Source of the DNA: Apodemus sylvaticus | Lineage: Eukaryota; Chordata; Mammalia; Rodentia; Muridae | NCBI RefSeq assembly: GCF_947179515.1 | Contig: NC_067474.1 | Coordinates: forward strand, 87,869,824-87,933,823 | Direction: 5' to 3' | Length of the DNA stretch: 64,000 nt | Part shown: positions 35,125 to 46,499 of the stretch, in pieces | How the letters are laid out: every line of letters begins with the position of its first letter | Numbering within the stretch: position 1 is the stretch's first letter | The notes under the pieces: model-generated | Told to the model about the DNA's origin: nothing | Databases searched by the model: none | Seen by the model: the letters and a program-made list of their open reading frames with translations, nothing else | Made by a program: the position numbers and the translations under genes

Positions 35125-35240
35125 AGGAGAGATAAGAGGAAAACTTTATGGATTCCATTCTCTCCTTCTGTTATGTGCATTTTGGGAATCAAACTCAGGA
35201 GCTCATGTTTTAGTTCAATGCCTTTTAACATCCTCTGTAA
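35125..35240 (-). mobile_element. Degenerate B3/B2-family SINE
   Basis: On the minus strand, 'ctctccttctgttatgtgc', 'tttgggaatcaaactcagg' and 'tcaatgccttttaacatcc' correspond to the tRNA-derived head region of B3-like SINEs. Confidence 0.5.
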
Positions 35241-35261
35241 CTTACTTCATAACCTGAAATA

Positions 35262-35480
35262 GAACTAAGCTGTGGAGAGATGGACTCTGGAACCCATCTG
35301 CCTGGTTCAAGTTTTGGCTTGGTCTTGTGCAAGCTCACCAAATCTAGGGCAAATTGCTAAACATTATCTACAAAATAGGGATTGGAACAATAGTAAGTTT
35401 GTCATTGGGATATTGTAGCAAGTTGATTGACACCGGGCACACAATAAGGACTATTAAATTGTTAGCTACTAAGTACTTAT
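35262..35480 (+). mobile_element. MIR SINE
   Basis: 'gactctggaacccatctgcctggttcaa', 'agggcaaattgctaaac', 'ctacaaaatagggattggaacaatagta' and 'ccgggcacacaataagga' follow the MIR consensus from head to tail. Confidence 0.85.
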
Positions 35481-35494
35481 TTCCTGCCATTATT

Positions 35495-35612
35495 TTGTAA
35501 GGATTGTAGTTGATTTTGTCTCTTTTGTTCACTAATGTATCCCAATGAAGAGATTTGTTCTTGGCATATAGGAAATGAGTAATAAATATTTATTGAATTT
35601 ATGAATGAATGA
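35495..35612 (+). mobile_element. L2 LINE 3' end
   Basis: 'ttttgtctcttttgttcact', 'aatgtatcccaatg' and 'ggcatataggaaatgagtaa', ending 'taaatatttattgaatttatgaatgaatga', match the L2 terminus with its TGAATGA repeats. Confidence 0.75.
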
Positions 35613-36891
35613 AGAACAAATGACTGGGAGATAGGTTCCTTTTATATGCAGGCTTCTAGTCTTAGTTCATTACGTTTCACTGCATACAAAGACAGTGGAT
35701 TTGTTAGCTTCTTATGTCATATCTTTACTGTGGAAGCCACTTTACTTATACATGCTAAAGGACTGACATTTTTATGGTCTTCATATGGTTGTCTTAATAG
35801 CCATGTTTGAAATGGAAAAATTAAAACAGAGAATTGCTGTTACATACAAGTTTCAGGGTCTATCATTCCACAGAATTTTTAGAAGTGGTAAGTCTGTTTA
35901 TACATCTGCAAGCTTAGAATTCCCTAACGTGCAGCACTGGTGGACTAAAGAGAGACGAGAAATAATTTAAGAAACAGTAAAAGTGCAATAAAATCCAGAA
36001 TGAAGGACCAGCATTTCTACATAGTACATAAGTCTTAAGCAAGAGAATAAAGCTACAGATAACAACATAACCTGGGTTATGCTAACAGTCAAGTTGCACA
36101 GCCAATGTGCTTCTCCTTCCCAGCACTTTTCCTCTGAGATATGACAAAAGAAAAAATTAAAAACAGACTAGAAGCTCAGCTATTGAGCTTCAAAGTAAAC
36201 TTTTGGGTATTGTGGCCAAGATAGTGGCATGAGCAAAAAAGAAGTAAATATTTTTAAAGCCATGGTTTTGAATAGCTCAGTGTGCAGTCTCAGAGGATGC
36301 AAGGCATAATGTTCACAAACTGAACAATAGATGGGATGTAATAAAAAGTTGAAGGGGTTGGATGCTTTTCCCTACCCAACTTACCCTTGACTTGGGTGGC
36401 TGTTTCTTCAGGCTGAAAGAGAGACTTAAGTCAGAAGAAAACAAGATTGTAAGATTGTAAGAATACAGAATGTTCAGAAGATGGCCTTGTATCTGTGCTA
36501 CTCCCTCCAGTGGAGAAGATGATCTGGAACTTCAGAATCTCAAGATAATATGGAATTTCTGATGGTGAGAATCATTTGTACCTTGCTTTATAGTTGGGTT
36601 TTGAAAGGGCAGTCAGTCTTGGCTGCCTGTTTTCAATCAAATGCAGGAGATGGAACTTCTAGAAAAATCAACTCAGTATAATAAAACCTTAGGAAACTTG
36701 TGCATCTTCAGAACAGTATAACAATGTTACCATTTTGACCATATACTGCAGCTGGAAAGCAGGGGTTATAAGAACTTGAAGGATGAAGAGAAAAGTCTAA
36801 TAACCATGTTTTAATGACTTTGGGAGGGCTACACCAAACTGGACACACTGGTTCCTATAGATGAAAAATATATCAGCTCAACATTATGTGA
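35613..36891. other. Unique DNA
   Basis: Nothing recognised. Confidence 0.5.
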
Positions 36892-37042
36892 CTTTAAAAA
36901 AAACAAAACCAAACAAAAAGTATATAAAAACAAACAAATAAAATGAATAAAAGAGAAATAAGCAATAGTGACAAACCTCAAAACAGAAAAACAAACAAAC
37001 AATAACTCCCCTTAAAAAATAAACAAAAAATACAGAAAAGCC
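36892..37042 (+). repeat. A-rich low-complexity sequence
   Basis: AAAC/AAAT-rich for 150 bp; the Phe-rich open frame on the minus strand is an artefact. Confidence 0.85.
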
Positions 37043-37120
37043 AGACTTGCTCCAAACTTTTAATCCTTTTGCCCCAGTCACATAATTCCTCAGACTTCAG
37101 GAGCATTCCTCCAGAAGTAG

Positions 37121-37121
<1 letters not shown>

Positions 37122-37158
<37 letters not shown>
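37122..37158 (+). repeat. (TG)n microsatellite
   Basis: About 18 TG units. Confidence 0.97.
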
Positions 37159-37161
<3 letters not shown>

Positions 37162-37778
37162 AGATAAACCTGGGTACCAGGTATCAGAGTGAAGATACAG
37201 CTACCTGGTTCTGTGCTTTCATCTGCTCATGGATATTTATTCTGGTTTTTGCTTGTTATTCTACAATGTACTCCATGTTTTAACACAGGTTTGGTTATAT
37301 TTATGTTATCTTTCTTATTTTGGTAGGATAAGGTCAACAGATCAGGAAACAGGAAGTGTCACTCATTATTATGAGCGACTCACAAGCAACCCAAGCATAG
37401 CCTATGTTTGGGGAGCACCAGTGTTGCTCAGGATAAAAAGGAAGAGCTTCAGGAAGGCACATGATATGGAAAGAAACAGAAAGCCTTAGGTCAGGATAGT
37501 TTAATAATTTCTGTGGGCTCTCATATGTAGGAGCTGTCTTTAGTTATAAGATGCCTGGCCATAACTGTGTTAGATCATATACCTACTGACTGGTTTCTAT
37601 TTGAAAGTGATTGGTGGCATATCCCAATATATAACATGGGCTTAGCATGTGTAAATAAATCCTGAAGTTCAGCACCACAGGTGAATGTGTATGTGCATAC
37701 ACTCCCAGAAATGAATATATATGGACATACACACATCACACATACACATAGGTGCTACATCTTAAGCAGGACTTTTGT
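37159..37778. other. Unique DNA
   Basis: No gene seen; a CA/TA-rich patch lies at 37690-37750. Confidence 0.5.
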
Positions 37779-37850
37779 AGTCCTAGGACTTTAGAGGCTG
37801 AAAATAAGGACTGAAAGTTTGAAGCCAGCCAAGGGTTAAAAAAATGTCAT
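37779..37850 (+). mobile_element. Fragment of proto-B1-type SINE
   Basis: 'tagtcctaggactttagaggctg' and 'ggactgaaagtttgaagccagcc', followed by an A run, parallel proto-B1 text. Confidence 0.5.
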
Positions 37851-38132
37851 ATAATGTTGGGCTGATATATTTTTCTTTCTCTTTAGTAAACCACCTGAGT
37901 CAATAGAGCCTTAAGATTGATAGCATAATGTTAAACTGATTATGATTATAAACCTTATCTGAGTTGGCTTAACTTTAGTTTCTGTGACTCACCAGAATTT
38001 AGACATTAGTTTAAATTAAAGAGAAGGAAGTTGTATATCCTGTCTTTCTGAGATTGTGAGCTTCAATTCGAATTCTAGAAAAGGTAGAAGAAAAATCGGG
38101 TAAATAAAGAGAGTTAAATAAATAAGCTAGAG

Positions 38133-38335
38133 CAGGAACTGGCAAACTATGGCCCATGGGCTAAGTCTAACCTGGTTTTGTAAACAAGATTTCACTGAAT
38201 CAAGGATGCACTCATTCATTTGTGCATTACTGAAGGTTGCCTGCCAGAGGCAGCGAAGCTGAAGACTGTGATAGAGGCCATATGTTCCACAAAACCGGAA
38301 ATGTTTGTTTTGCCCTTTACAAAAAAATATTTTCC
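38133..38335 (+). mobile_element. Mammal-wide hAT-type DNA transposon fossil
   Basis: 'actggcaaactatggcccatgggc', 'ttgtaaacaagatttcactg' and 'tttgccctttacaaaaaaat' follow a well-known mammalian non-autonomous DNA element ('cggcaaactacggcccgcgggcc...gccctttacagaaaa'). I do not trust my memory for its family name. Terminal repeats are degraded. Confidence 0.6.
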
Positions 38336-39024
38336 TTGAATTAGAATATAATAAAAACCAAGCCAAAACTAAATTATTCATAAGAGTTGTACTCTGTTGT
38401 ATAAAGTTCTTTAAATTCTTCTTATTTAGAAGGAACTCAACCCCAGAACCTGGGGCAGGTGTTCTAACTACAGACAGCATCAGAAAGAAAAAGAGTCTGA
38501 AGAAATAACAACTCACTCTAGCTTTTCTCAGACATTGTTTATAGTGAGGGTGATTTGATTGTATCATTAAAAAAAGCATGTTTTAAACCGTCTCTATCTG
38601 AGTTGAAGTGGATTGGTAACTAGGAAATTTAACTTTTTGAGTTCAAATTCCCCAGGGGAGTAAACAAAACAATAACAAATAAGAAGAAGGCAGAAAGTGG
38701 TAGAGACTGTGGTTTTAATTTTGTCATGCTTCTTGAATAACTTTGTACTGGTCTTCTTTGCCAGAAATTTTCAAGTGGGAGAGTTTTTAGTTCACTCATT
38801 CATAGAGACATATTTCAAAGTGTTGTTGCTAGAAATATAATCTTTACTGGTGAGGGGAGTCTAGAATTATTTCTAAATGTTCTATTCTAGAGGGAAAGAC
38901 CTTTAGAATAAATATTCTAGAGGGAAAGCACTCTAGAATAAAGGATCATGGACTAAATTGTGGCATTGCCAGTATTACAAAAGCCTGAATTAGAAATATT
39001 AACTTCAGTCCTCCAAAGTGCATA

Positions 39025-39025
<1 letters not shown>
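38336..39025. other. Unique DNA with a tandem stem-loop pair
   Basis: No gene. 38883-38942 holds two 30-bp units; see the separate entry. Confidence 0.5.
38883..38942 (+). repeat. Two tandem 30-bp stem-loop units
   Basis: Unit 2 is 'tattctagag', 8 bp, then 'ctctagaata', a perfect 10-bp inverted repeat. Unit 1 is the same with one mismatch in the right arm ('ctttagaata'). The two units are head to tail with a 30-bp period. Confidence 0.85.

Positions 39026-39062
<37 letters not shown>
39026..39062 (+). repeat. (AC)n microsatellite
   Basis: About 18 AC units, followed by imperfect CACACGGACA repeats to about 39100. Confidence 0.96.
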
Positions 39063-39065
<3 letters not shown>

Positions 39066-39442
39066 CACTGACATGGGCACACACGGACACAGACACACAT
39101 GTGGCCAATTCATATCAGTTTTGAAATGATGCTATTATATAGTGAGTCCTATACAATAAGCATCATTCTCATTGTGTTGTTAATTATAAATCACAACTTA
39201 ACTTTCACTGGATTGTCTAATTTTGCTAAATATAATCTGAAATTAATTATATCTAATTTTATGTTTTCTGAGTTTTGTAAACCTTATTCTATTTTCTACC
39301 AAACACCATTCTGGTAGCTTGACTGACAATGGCCCCTCTAGTTTGATATAGTTGAATGTTTGTTTCCCAGTTGGTGGACTGTTTGGAAAGGATGAGAAGA
39401 TATGGCTTTTTCAGAGGAGATGTGGCCTTGGTGAAGGAGGTG

Positions 39443-39720
39443 TTTTTTTTTTATTGATATATATTTTTTAAGATTTATTTATTTATTATAGGTAAGTACA
39501 CTGTAGCTGTCTTCAGACACCAGAAGAGGGTGTCAGATCTCTTTACAGATGGTTGTGAGCCACCATGTGGGTGCTGGGATTTGAACTCATGACCTTTGGA
39601 AGAGCAGTCAGTGCTCTTACCCACTGAGCCATCTCTCCAGCCCTATTGACATATTTTTTATTTACATTTCAAATGATTTCCCCTTTTCTGGGTCCCCACT
39701 ACCCGCAAGTCTGGGAGGAT
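39443..39720 (-). mobile_element. Short L1 3' end, split by B2
   Basis: Minus-strand L1 tail: T run at 39443-39452, then the L1 terminal text in two parts, 39453-39470 and 39644-39720 ('tttatttacatttcaaatga', 'ttccccttttctgggtcccc'). Only about 90 bp of L1 is present. Confidence 0.85.
39467..39643 (-). mobile_element. B2 SINE (mouse-type)
   Basis: Complete minus-strand B2, from 'aagatttatttatttatta' and 'gtacactgtagctgtcttcag' to the tRNA-derived head 'gagccatctctccagccc'. Flanking 'tattgatatatatttttta' (39452-39470) and 'tattgacatatttttta' (39644-39660) form its target-site duplication, which lies within the L1 tail. Confidence 0.95.
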
Positions 39721-39761
39721 GGACTTTGACATTTCAAAAGCCTATGCCCAATGTTCCTTGC

Positions 39762-39862
39762 CCTTCTCTTCTCTTCTCCTCTCCTCTCCTCTCCTCTCCT
39801 CTCCTCTCCTCTCCTCTCCTCTCTTTCTCCTCCTCCTACCCTTCTTCTTTTTCCTCTCTCTG

Positions 39863-39900
<38 letters not shown>

Positions 39901-39929
39901 TGTCTCTCTCTCTCTCTCTCTCCCTCTCC
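39762..39929 (+). repeat. (TCTCC)n / (TCTG/TC)n pyrimidine microsatellite
   Basis: About ten CTCCT units, then CTTC-rich text and CTCTCTGT repeats. It gives spurious Ser/Leu-rich (plus) and Arg/Glu-rich (minus) open frames. Confidence 0.96.
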
Positions 39930-40125
39930 TTCCAATTTGTGGACTAGACTGCAAGCTTTTACCTCTGCTCCAGTGCTGTTCCTGTCTGTGTACTTCAATA
40001 TTCTCCACCATAATTATCATGACTTCTAACTGTCTGGAGCCATGAAGCCCCAAAATAAAATACTTTGTTTTATGAGTTGCTTTGTTCATGATGTCTTGTC
40101 AGAGCAATGAAAAGGTAACTAAGAA

Positions 40126-40782
40126 AACCAGTGATTGTATACTCTGCTCAGGATTCTTCCCTTCAAAGGCATGGGTTGTACCTTGCTTTCATGGTACAAA
40201 GTCAAAGTCAACAGCCAAGACTTCTGGGGCCACTGTTATGTGAAAGATGCAAAGGTAAATGATAGAAATGATTGAAATCATCACATCAGCTGGAAAGACT
40301 CTAAGGTCTAAATGACAGCATATTTGAACAACATAGGACTCAAAGACATAAAGAAGTAGTTTTACTCTATTGCAAGAAGCCTAAGTCTAGATGGAAACTG
40401 TCTAGCTCCAACATTGCCAGAATAAGATTTGAGGATGAATGATCTCAGGACTTATACGCTTTCTAAGGTTGGCTTTTCACTTTAGCCCTAGGAGCTATGT
40501 TTGTGCTCAAGATAAAGGAACATGAGAGGCATCTGCTTCTACTTTTTCTCTATTTTTATGTTTTGTAAACAAAGATCTTCCCACAGCTTCCCAATGGATT
40601 TTGAATATGGATTTTGAACTTGAACCTGGCTACATAAAATCCTATCAGCAAAATATTCTAAGAGGAATGTATATTTCCAGCTCTATATAAAAGTGTTCGT
40701 GGAGGAAGGAGTCTGATAATGGCCTTTTGGAAACCTACCAAAGCTTCCTCCAGAACTCAGAAGGTAGACAGATTTTGGTATC
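40126..40782. other. Unique DNA
   Basis: Nothing recognised. Confidence 0.5.
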
Positions 40783-40976
40783 CATGACTCAATTTTTTTT
40801 TTTTTTTGGATTTGGTTTTTTTCGAGACAGGGTTTCTCTGTGTAGCCCTGGCTGTCCTGGAACTCACTCTGTAGAAGAGGCTGGCCTCGAACTCAGAAAT
40901 CCGCCTGCCTCTGCCTCCCAGAGTGCTGGGATTACAGGCGTGCGCCACCACTGCCCGGCCTCATGACTCAATTTTT
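40783..40976 (-). mobile_element. Young B1 SINE (Mus-type) with 15-bp TSD
   Basis: B1 body 40798-40961 on the minus strand, complete from the poly(T) to 'caccactgcccggcc', close to the mouse B1 consensus ('gaactcagaaatccgcctgc'). The duplication 'catgactcaattttt' is perfect at 40783-40797 and 40962-40976. One small change is 'tagaagaggctgg' where the consensus has 'tagaccaggctgg'. It is among the youngest-looking insertions in the window. Confidence 0.97.
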
Positions 40977-41228
40977 ATTCCAGTTCCCACTAACTACAGT
41001 TCAAAATATTCAAGACAAAGAATCAGCACTGAGTATGTGTAGAGAATTTTCTTGTCCCTCTTCTAAAAATAATACAGTATAGAAATAATTTCTTAGCATT
41101 TAAATTATATTATGTATATAAGTACTTCAGAGATGATTTATAGTGTACTGAAGGCAGTAAATAGATTATATTTTAGCATTACACCATCAGAGCACATAAT
41201 TAATTATCCTCAGCTGTGGGCATACATA

Positions 41229-41260
41229 CATATAGATAGATGATAAAGAGATAGAGATAG

Positions 41261-41307
<47 letters not shown>

Positions 41308-41308
41308 A
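41229..41308 (+). repeat. (GATA)n microsatellite
   Basis: GATA/GATAGA units, the last 13 or so uninterrupted. Confidence 0.96.
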
Positions 41309-44076
41309 TGGAGATTTACAAAGTCTATGTTCTCAGATACTGAAATACACTCCTCTATTTTGAAATGAACAGAATATGCATTGAACATTGAATTAGAGTA
41401 GAACTGTTAGATATGTAAAGTTCAGAGATTCTTAAGCAATTGACATAGTAGTTAAGATATTATCAGTTATATTTTTATTAAATAGAGAAATATAAAGTTA
41501 CAGAGATGCCTAATAATAAGAGCAGAGATATTCATATTTATGTTTTTAATCAAAATAGAGGTAATACTAAGAATCTGAGAATTCTACAAAACCCTCCTTC
41601 TAAAAAACAACTTTCTTGTTTGAGGAATAATACCCATTAGAATAGTGCTGTAACAACATAGCAATTCTTCTTATGGGCTCTAAACAGAGACAATCATCTT
41701 TCTTCTCACAGCCTCACACAGGAGCACCGTCAATGATCTGAGCTCTGCTAGGTGGACCTTTCTACTTGGGATTTGGAATTCCTTAGTGAAAGGAGGATTT
41801 ACTCATTGTAGTTTTAAAAATATTCAACAGCCCTTCCTGGGAGTGTCTTCACTGTTCTTGGCAAAGAAACAGCCATTGTGTCTGCAATGATCCTTTTAAG
41901 AAAGCACTCTTGTTTTGTTTGAGGTAATAAATCCAACTGTAGTCTTGCAAGCAAGGGCTTTGTCTGATAGCACAACTATTGGTAGACACATACATTCCTG
42001 TTCGAAACACTTAGGCAAATACTGTTTATGAAGCTGTATCACAAAAAAGCTGTGTGTCCTATACCTGTTAGCCAAAAGCTATGATTACTCATAAACAGAC
42101 AACAGGTCTCAGAGAGAAGAATGGAAATATAGATACTCTCCAATTTTATATTTTCCTGTTTGAGTTTTGTATAGTATAAACAATCTCCTGCAATGTTTAT
42201 GAATTCTGTGTACTTTCATAACTCCTTATCAAGAAAAGGATTTCTCTACTGAGCATACATAAAGTGCATCTCTGTTACAATTTCTGTGTTGTTACTAGCT
42301 GAGATATTACAGGACAAAATTTCCTGGCTAAGCCCCACCAATACCTAAACAAAAAAGAGGCAGCTTTGATTCTGCTCCAAAAGCCAAGCCCTGATGGATC
42401 AGCCTAACACAATGATGTTGGAAGAATCTTGCCCAGATCTGAAACCTATTTGGATAACAAATAGCACATTTTTTTTTAGGCAGGGAGCCTTCATGATCTG
42501 ATCTCAGACTTACAGAATAAATGTAAATGAGTACCAGCCTGCAGACAAGAATCTCCACTATCTCAACTTCATATCAGCCTCTGCACTGGGGGAGAAAAAG
42601 ACTTAAAAGGATTTCTTCCACTTTTGTTTAGTACACAATCACATGGTTTAAAGAAAATAAGATTTCCAGTTTGTTAGAATGACAACATTACTCAGATGAT
42701 TTCCTGAGAACATTAAGTACCCCTTCCTTCAATGAAGGCATAGTAGAATAGAACCAGAAGAAATGATAATGCCAATTGTTTCACATTATTTAATTTAAGA
42801 CTTATTGACACAGGCCGTGTGCCACTAGTAACATCTTCATTTGGGGAAAAAGACTGTTCTGTGACAAACTTAGGATTAGGAATAATTTAAACATATTATA
42901 TAAAAAAATCTGCTGCATTGCACACACTGTAAAATAAGTAATCATTTTAGACAGAAATGGATACCACGAGCAATGCTGGGAATTGACAATAGCAGGGTTT
43001 AAGCTTGGCTCCTCCTGCCCTTGGTGCTTAAAATATTACTGCAGCATAGATTTTGACAAACAGGCAGTTGTGTCGCTCTACATGTTCAAAGAAATGCTGT
43101 GATTATAGCATGAAAATGTGCCTCTGATTAGCAGGATGCAATCCTCGGTGAATTTGTCAAATCATTCAGTTGCCCTCAGTGGCTTGTTTCTGATATCCTG
43201 TAGTATAAGCCTGGAACCATTACCTAAGAAAGCAAGGCTTGTCACTATAACCCTAATCTCCTTTGTATTTTAAACTTGTCTTTCTGAAGCTTTCGTATAG
43301 CAAGTCCTATCCATGTTTGCATGCTCCCCTGGGAATGTCTAAGTGACTAACAGCAGGGTAGAGGAAAGACACAGCTGTTTTTCTCCTCATGTGTCCTGAC
43401 CCTGCCCTTTCCAGTCTGTTGTAAAGTACTTTCAATAAGGATGTCATTTCCTTTACTTACCAGGATGAAAAAAGAAGGTTTATTTATAGACAGTGGTCCA
43501 TGAAAGAAAGACATTTTCATAAGTCAGAAGAACTCTTTCTATTTCCAGGTTCCTACAAAGTCTACCTGAGGAGGTTGCTTTCAGTGTAGATCTCTCTTCC
43601 TTGTTTACAGTATTAGAAAAATAATTTTCCATTTGAAGATGTTTATGACTAATAATTTCTGAAAGACTATTTATTAGAAAAGAGGAAATTATTTCTTCAG
43701 ATTAAATCTTATCTATAACCAAAAGAAAAGCATAGAGAATAAAGAAAGAGGAAGAGGAGGAGAAGGAGGAATAAAAGTGGAAGAAGAGAGAAAGAAACGA
43801 AAGTGTACTTAGCAGTGATCCAATGACTTTTAATAAACTGTTTAAACAGGTAATACCCACAAGAGCCAGATCAAAGCTTTGTTGTTGTTGTTCTCCTATT
43901 GCATACACTATCCTAGGAATATTGCACAGTGGCCCATTCACAAATTCAGGAAGCACACTGCACATCTGCCTAGAAAACATAGTTGGCAGTTCTGGGAAGA
44001 TGGTACTGAAGAAAAATCCTACAATCTTCTACCTCCTTGGGTTTAGTTTTTAATTCATATATATATATATATATGA
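41309..44076. other. Unique DNA, 2.8 kb
   Basis: No gene or clear repeat. A GA-rich patch lies at 43736-43800 and a short TA run at 44057-44075. The minus-strand 92-codon frame at 43702-43980 ends in that GA-rich patch (Ser/Phe-rich) and is not supported. Confidence 0.5.
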
Positions 44077-44175
44077 GCTAACAAAGCAGTATTCGTACCT
44101 GACATTTTAAAAGCATTTTACACATATTTTAGACATTTAATCTTCATTAAAACCAATGAACAAAGAGGATGCCAG
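44077..44175 (-). mobile_element. MIR SINE fragment
   Basis: 'agcattttacacatattttag' and 'catttaatcttcattaaaacc' correspond to the minus-strand MIR 'gcgctttacatgtattaactcatttaatcctcacaac'. Confidence 0.65.
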
Positions 44176-44404
44176 GAAGAACCATACCTTTATCTGAACT
44201 TCATAAAAGGCTGAATAACTGATTAGAGCTGCAAAGATCGTGGATAGGATGGGATGTTGTATGTCCAGAGCCTAATTATAATTTATTTTCAACTACCTTC
44301 AACCCTTAAAGAGCCATTCCTTGTTCTCCCTTATGGCACATGCACAATCCCAGGACCAAGACAGACAGATCAAACATTTTGCAAAGTATTAATTTAAGAA
44401 AACC

Positions 44405-44497
44405 TGAGTGGGATGGGATAGGGAGTTTGCAGAGAGGAATCCGAGAAAGCGATTAACATTTGAAGTGTAAATAAATAAAATATCCAATTAAAAAATC
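44405..44497 (+). mobile_element. Very short L1 3' end
   Basis: 'gggatgggatagggagtttgc' and 'gattaacatttgaagtgtaa', ending 'aataaaatatccaattaaaa', is the last 90 bp of an Lx-type L1. Confidence 0.85.
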
Positions 44498-44804
44498 AAA
44501 GAACTTTGAACTAAAATTAAATTCATTGCAAGTAAAAAAATTTTAGGTATTTAATAAAATGTTAATTTTCCCAAGTGATAAAAAAAAAAAATCTTAGTCT
44601 TCACCAACTAAAGTCTGAGTCATCAGTTAGCATCTGAGGCCTGTAGCAAAGGTTTAACACTTTAATTCGACACACCTACCTAATGTTTCCAGAAATGATT
44701 GTGAAAAGCGTTTCAATACATGACTTGCTTGGTTCTGTTACAGGAAATTTTTTTCACACATGTAAAACATGTAATTTAGTTTAACCAAAATCCATGTGCC
44801 AGGC

Positions 44805-45250
44805 CATTGTGACTCATAATTGCCCCCAGCGGAAAAAATGAACTTCTACCCTCTTTGAAATAAGAACGGTGTTCTTGCCTTAAAACCTGCAAGCCAAGAA
44901 TTATTAGTACCTGTATTTTACAGGTGTGAAGACTATGGCACTTCACTGGCTATCTCAAAGTGTAACAAATTTCTTATGTAACACGACATACATATGAACA
45001 CATTTTACAACATCCATAGTATTTATTGAATTCAGGCATGTGTGTATATGAGCATACACATAAACATGAAGCGCTGTAGCTTAGGTGGGTGCTGGGGAAA
45101 TCTCTATCCTTAGCCTTGTCTTCTTCAGAGCTGTTTAAAAGCCACTTTAAACCTAGTCTTTCATTTGCATACAAGTCTCTCAAGTTCAGAGGAAGAAGGT
45201 GACTTTTTTAAGGGCTCACAGATAATTAGCGGTCAAGCCCAAAGTTGAAC
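44805..45250 (-). mobile_element. MIR SINE, possibly split in two
   Basis: Piece one at 44805-44965 ('gtgccaggccattgtg', 'ttattagtacctgtattttacagg', 'gaagactatggca'). Piece two at 45186-45250 ('gggctcacagataattagcgg', 'caaagttgaac'). The order fits one minus-strand MIR with about 220 bp of unrecognised sequence between; two separate MIRs are possible. Confidence 0.6.
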
Positions 45251-45962
45251 ATTTTAATTTTCAGATGAAAATTATTGAAGCTAAGAAACTTCAAATACTG
45301 AAAGTCTCAGGTGGTAGGTTGCAAAATTAGCATTAAATGATCATTCACTTTTTCCCGTCAGAGCTTCTTCTCAATAATTCTCTGATCCCTACAGCCTTGA
45401 CATTCCTTACCTCACATCTCTATACCACACCCATGGAGTTGTTATCTTCCAAAAAGACTGGAAATATGTTTTTATAAAAGATTTTTATCTTATTTTGTTA
45501 AGGTCTTTTTGTAGCTCGGGACATTCTTCCCTTTCTTGTCAGACTGAAACAGGAAAGCATTGAAAAATTGCCAACATGAGACTTCACTCAGCTTAGACTA
45601 TATACACATTTCTAATAATACATACAGCAACCTCAGACCTTTTACCTGCACAAACTACGTGCACAAACACACCTATCTAAATCATGCATCCAGCAACCTA
45701 TTAGGAGCCTTAAACTTCTGTCTGCATCGAAGTGCCTCAACCTCTACTCTGATAAATAAGTTTCCCCTACACTTAATGACCATCAAACACAGACAGCATC
45801 TATTAAGCCTATACCACATATATCTAGGTACAAGGATTAGAGGATCAATCCATCCTGAACTAGTTTAGGTTCATACAAACTAAGACAGAATGTCCTCTAA
45901 ATGAAGTTTTCTGGAGAATCACTAATTTACATTCATATGCATGAGTATAATTAGGCATGTGT
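45251..45962. other. Unique DNA
   Basis: A 102-codon frame (45560-45868) has no recognisable features. Confidence 0.5.
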
Positions 45963-46340
45963 CTTAGTTGCTTTTTCTACACCATGACAAAGGTTACTTG
46001 TAGATGGAAGGGTTCGTTTAGAGCTTATTGCTTTGAATGGATCACCATCACATCAAGCAAGTATGGGCACAAGCTGTCAGCACGGTGCCTGGCACTGGCA
46101 GCTGAAAGCTGAGAGCTGAGAGTTAAGAGCTAAGGATTTACATCTTCAACCACAAACAGGAAGCATACAAAGCGAACATGGAAGGGAGCCTGGTTTATGA
46201 AACTTCAAAGCCCACCTCTAGTGATGTATACCTCCTCAAGCAAGGCCACACCTCCAAAACCTTCAGAAACAACAGCCCCAGATGGAGACCAAATATTCAA
46301 ATGAGTGAAATATGGGCAAAATCTCTTTCAAACTATTACA
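45963..46340 (-). mobile_element. MaLR-like LTR variant, minus strand
   Basis: 'gtcttagttgctttttctac', 'gcctggcactggcagctgaaagc', 'aaaccacaaacaggaagc'-like text and 'cttcaaagcccacctctag', then 'caaggccacacctccaaaacc'. This is the reverse complement of the LTR family at 9499/13624, as a diverged variant. Confidence 0.65.
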
Positions 46341-46499
46341 ACATTTATAGGATTAAAATAAGATATGTTAAAGGAAAAAACAGGAAAAGGGAATAATATA
46401 ACTTAAAAAGTATCAGTTGAAATAGAAAACCACTTAATTTAATAAACAAACTCCTTCTTCTCTTGGATAACAGAGGATTCTCCAAGAATGACCTTGTGG

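Larger units (their letters stand above)
39312..40125 (+). mobile_element. MaLR-like LTR carrying nested L1 and B2
   Basis: Left part 39312-39442 ('tttcccagttggtggactgtttgg', 'gatgtggccttggtgaagga') and right part 39721-40125 (from 'tttgacatttcaaaagccta' to 'ggtaactaag') belong to the same family as 9499 and 13624. It is split by an L1 3' end and expanded by a CT-rich microsatellite. 'aaaataaaatac' near 40050 is the poly(A)-signal area. Confidence 0.75.

Noticed and set aside
38127..38579. 150-codon minus-strand open frame
   Set aside because: It overlaps a hAT-type transposon fossil (38133-38335); no recognisable domain.
39699..40089. Arg/Glu-rich or Ser/Leu-rich frames
   Set aside because: Produced by the CT-rich microsatellite within the LTR.
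40727..40966. Open frames with NPSTLGGRGRRISEF-type peptides
   Set aside because: They are translations of B1 SINEs, a common false gene signal; the same holds at 26792-27142 and 24008-24245.
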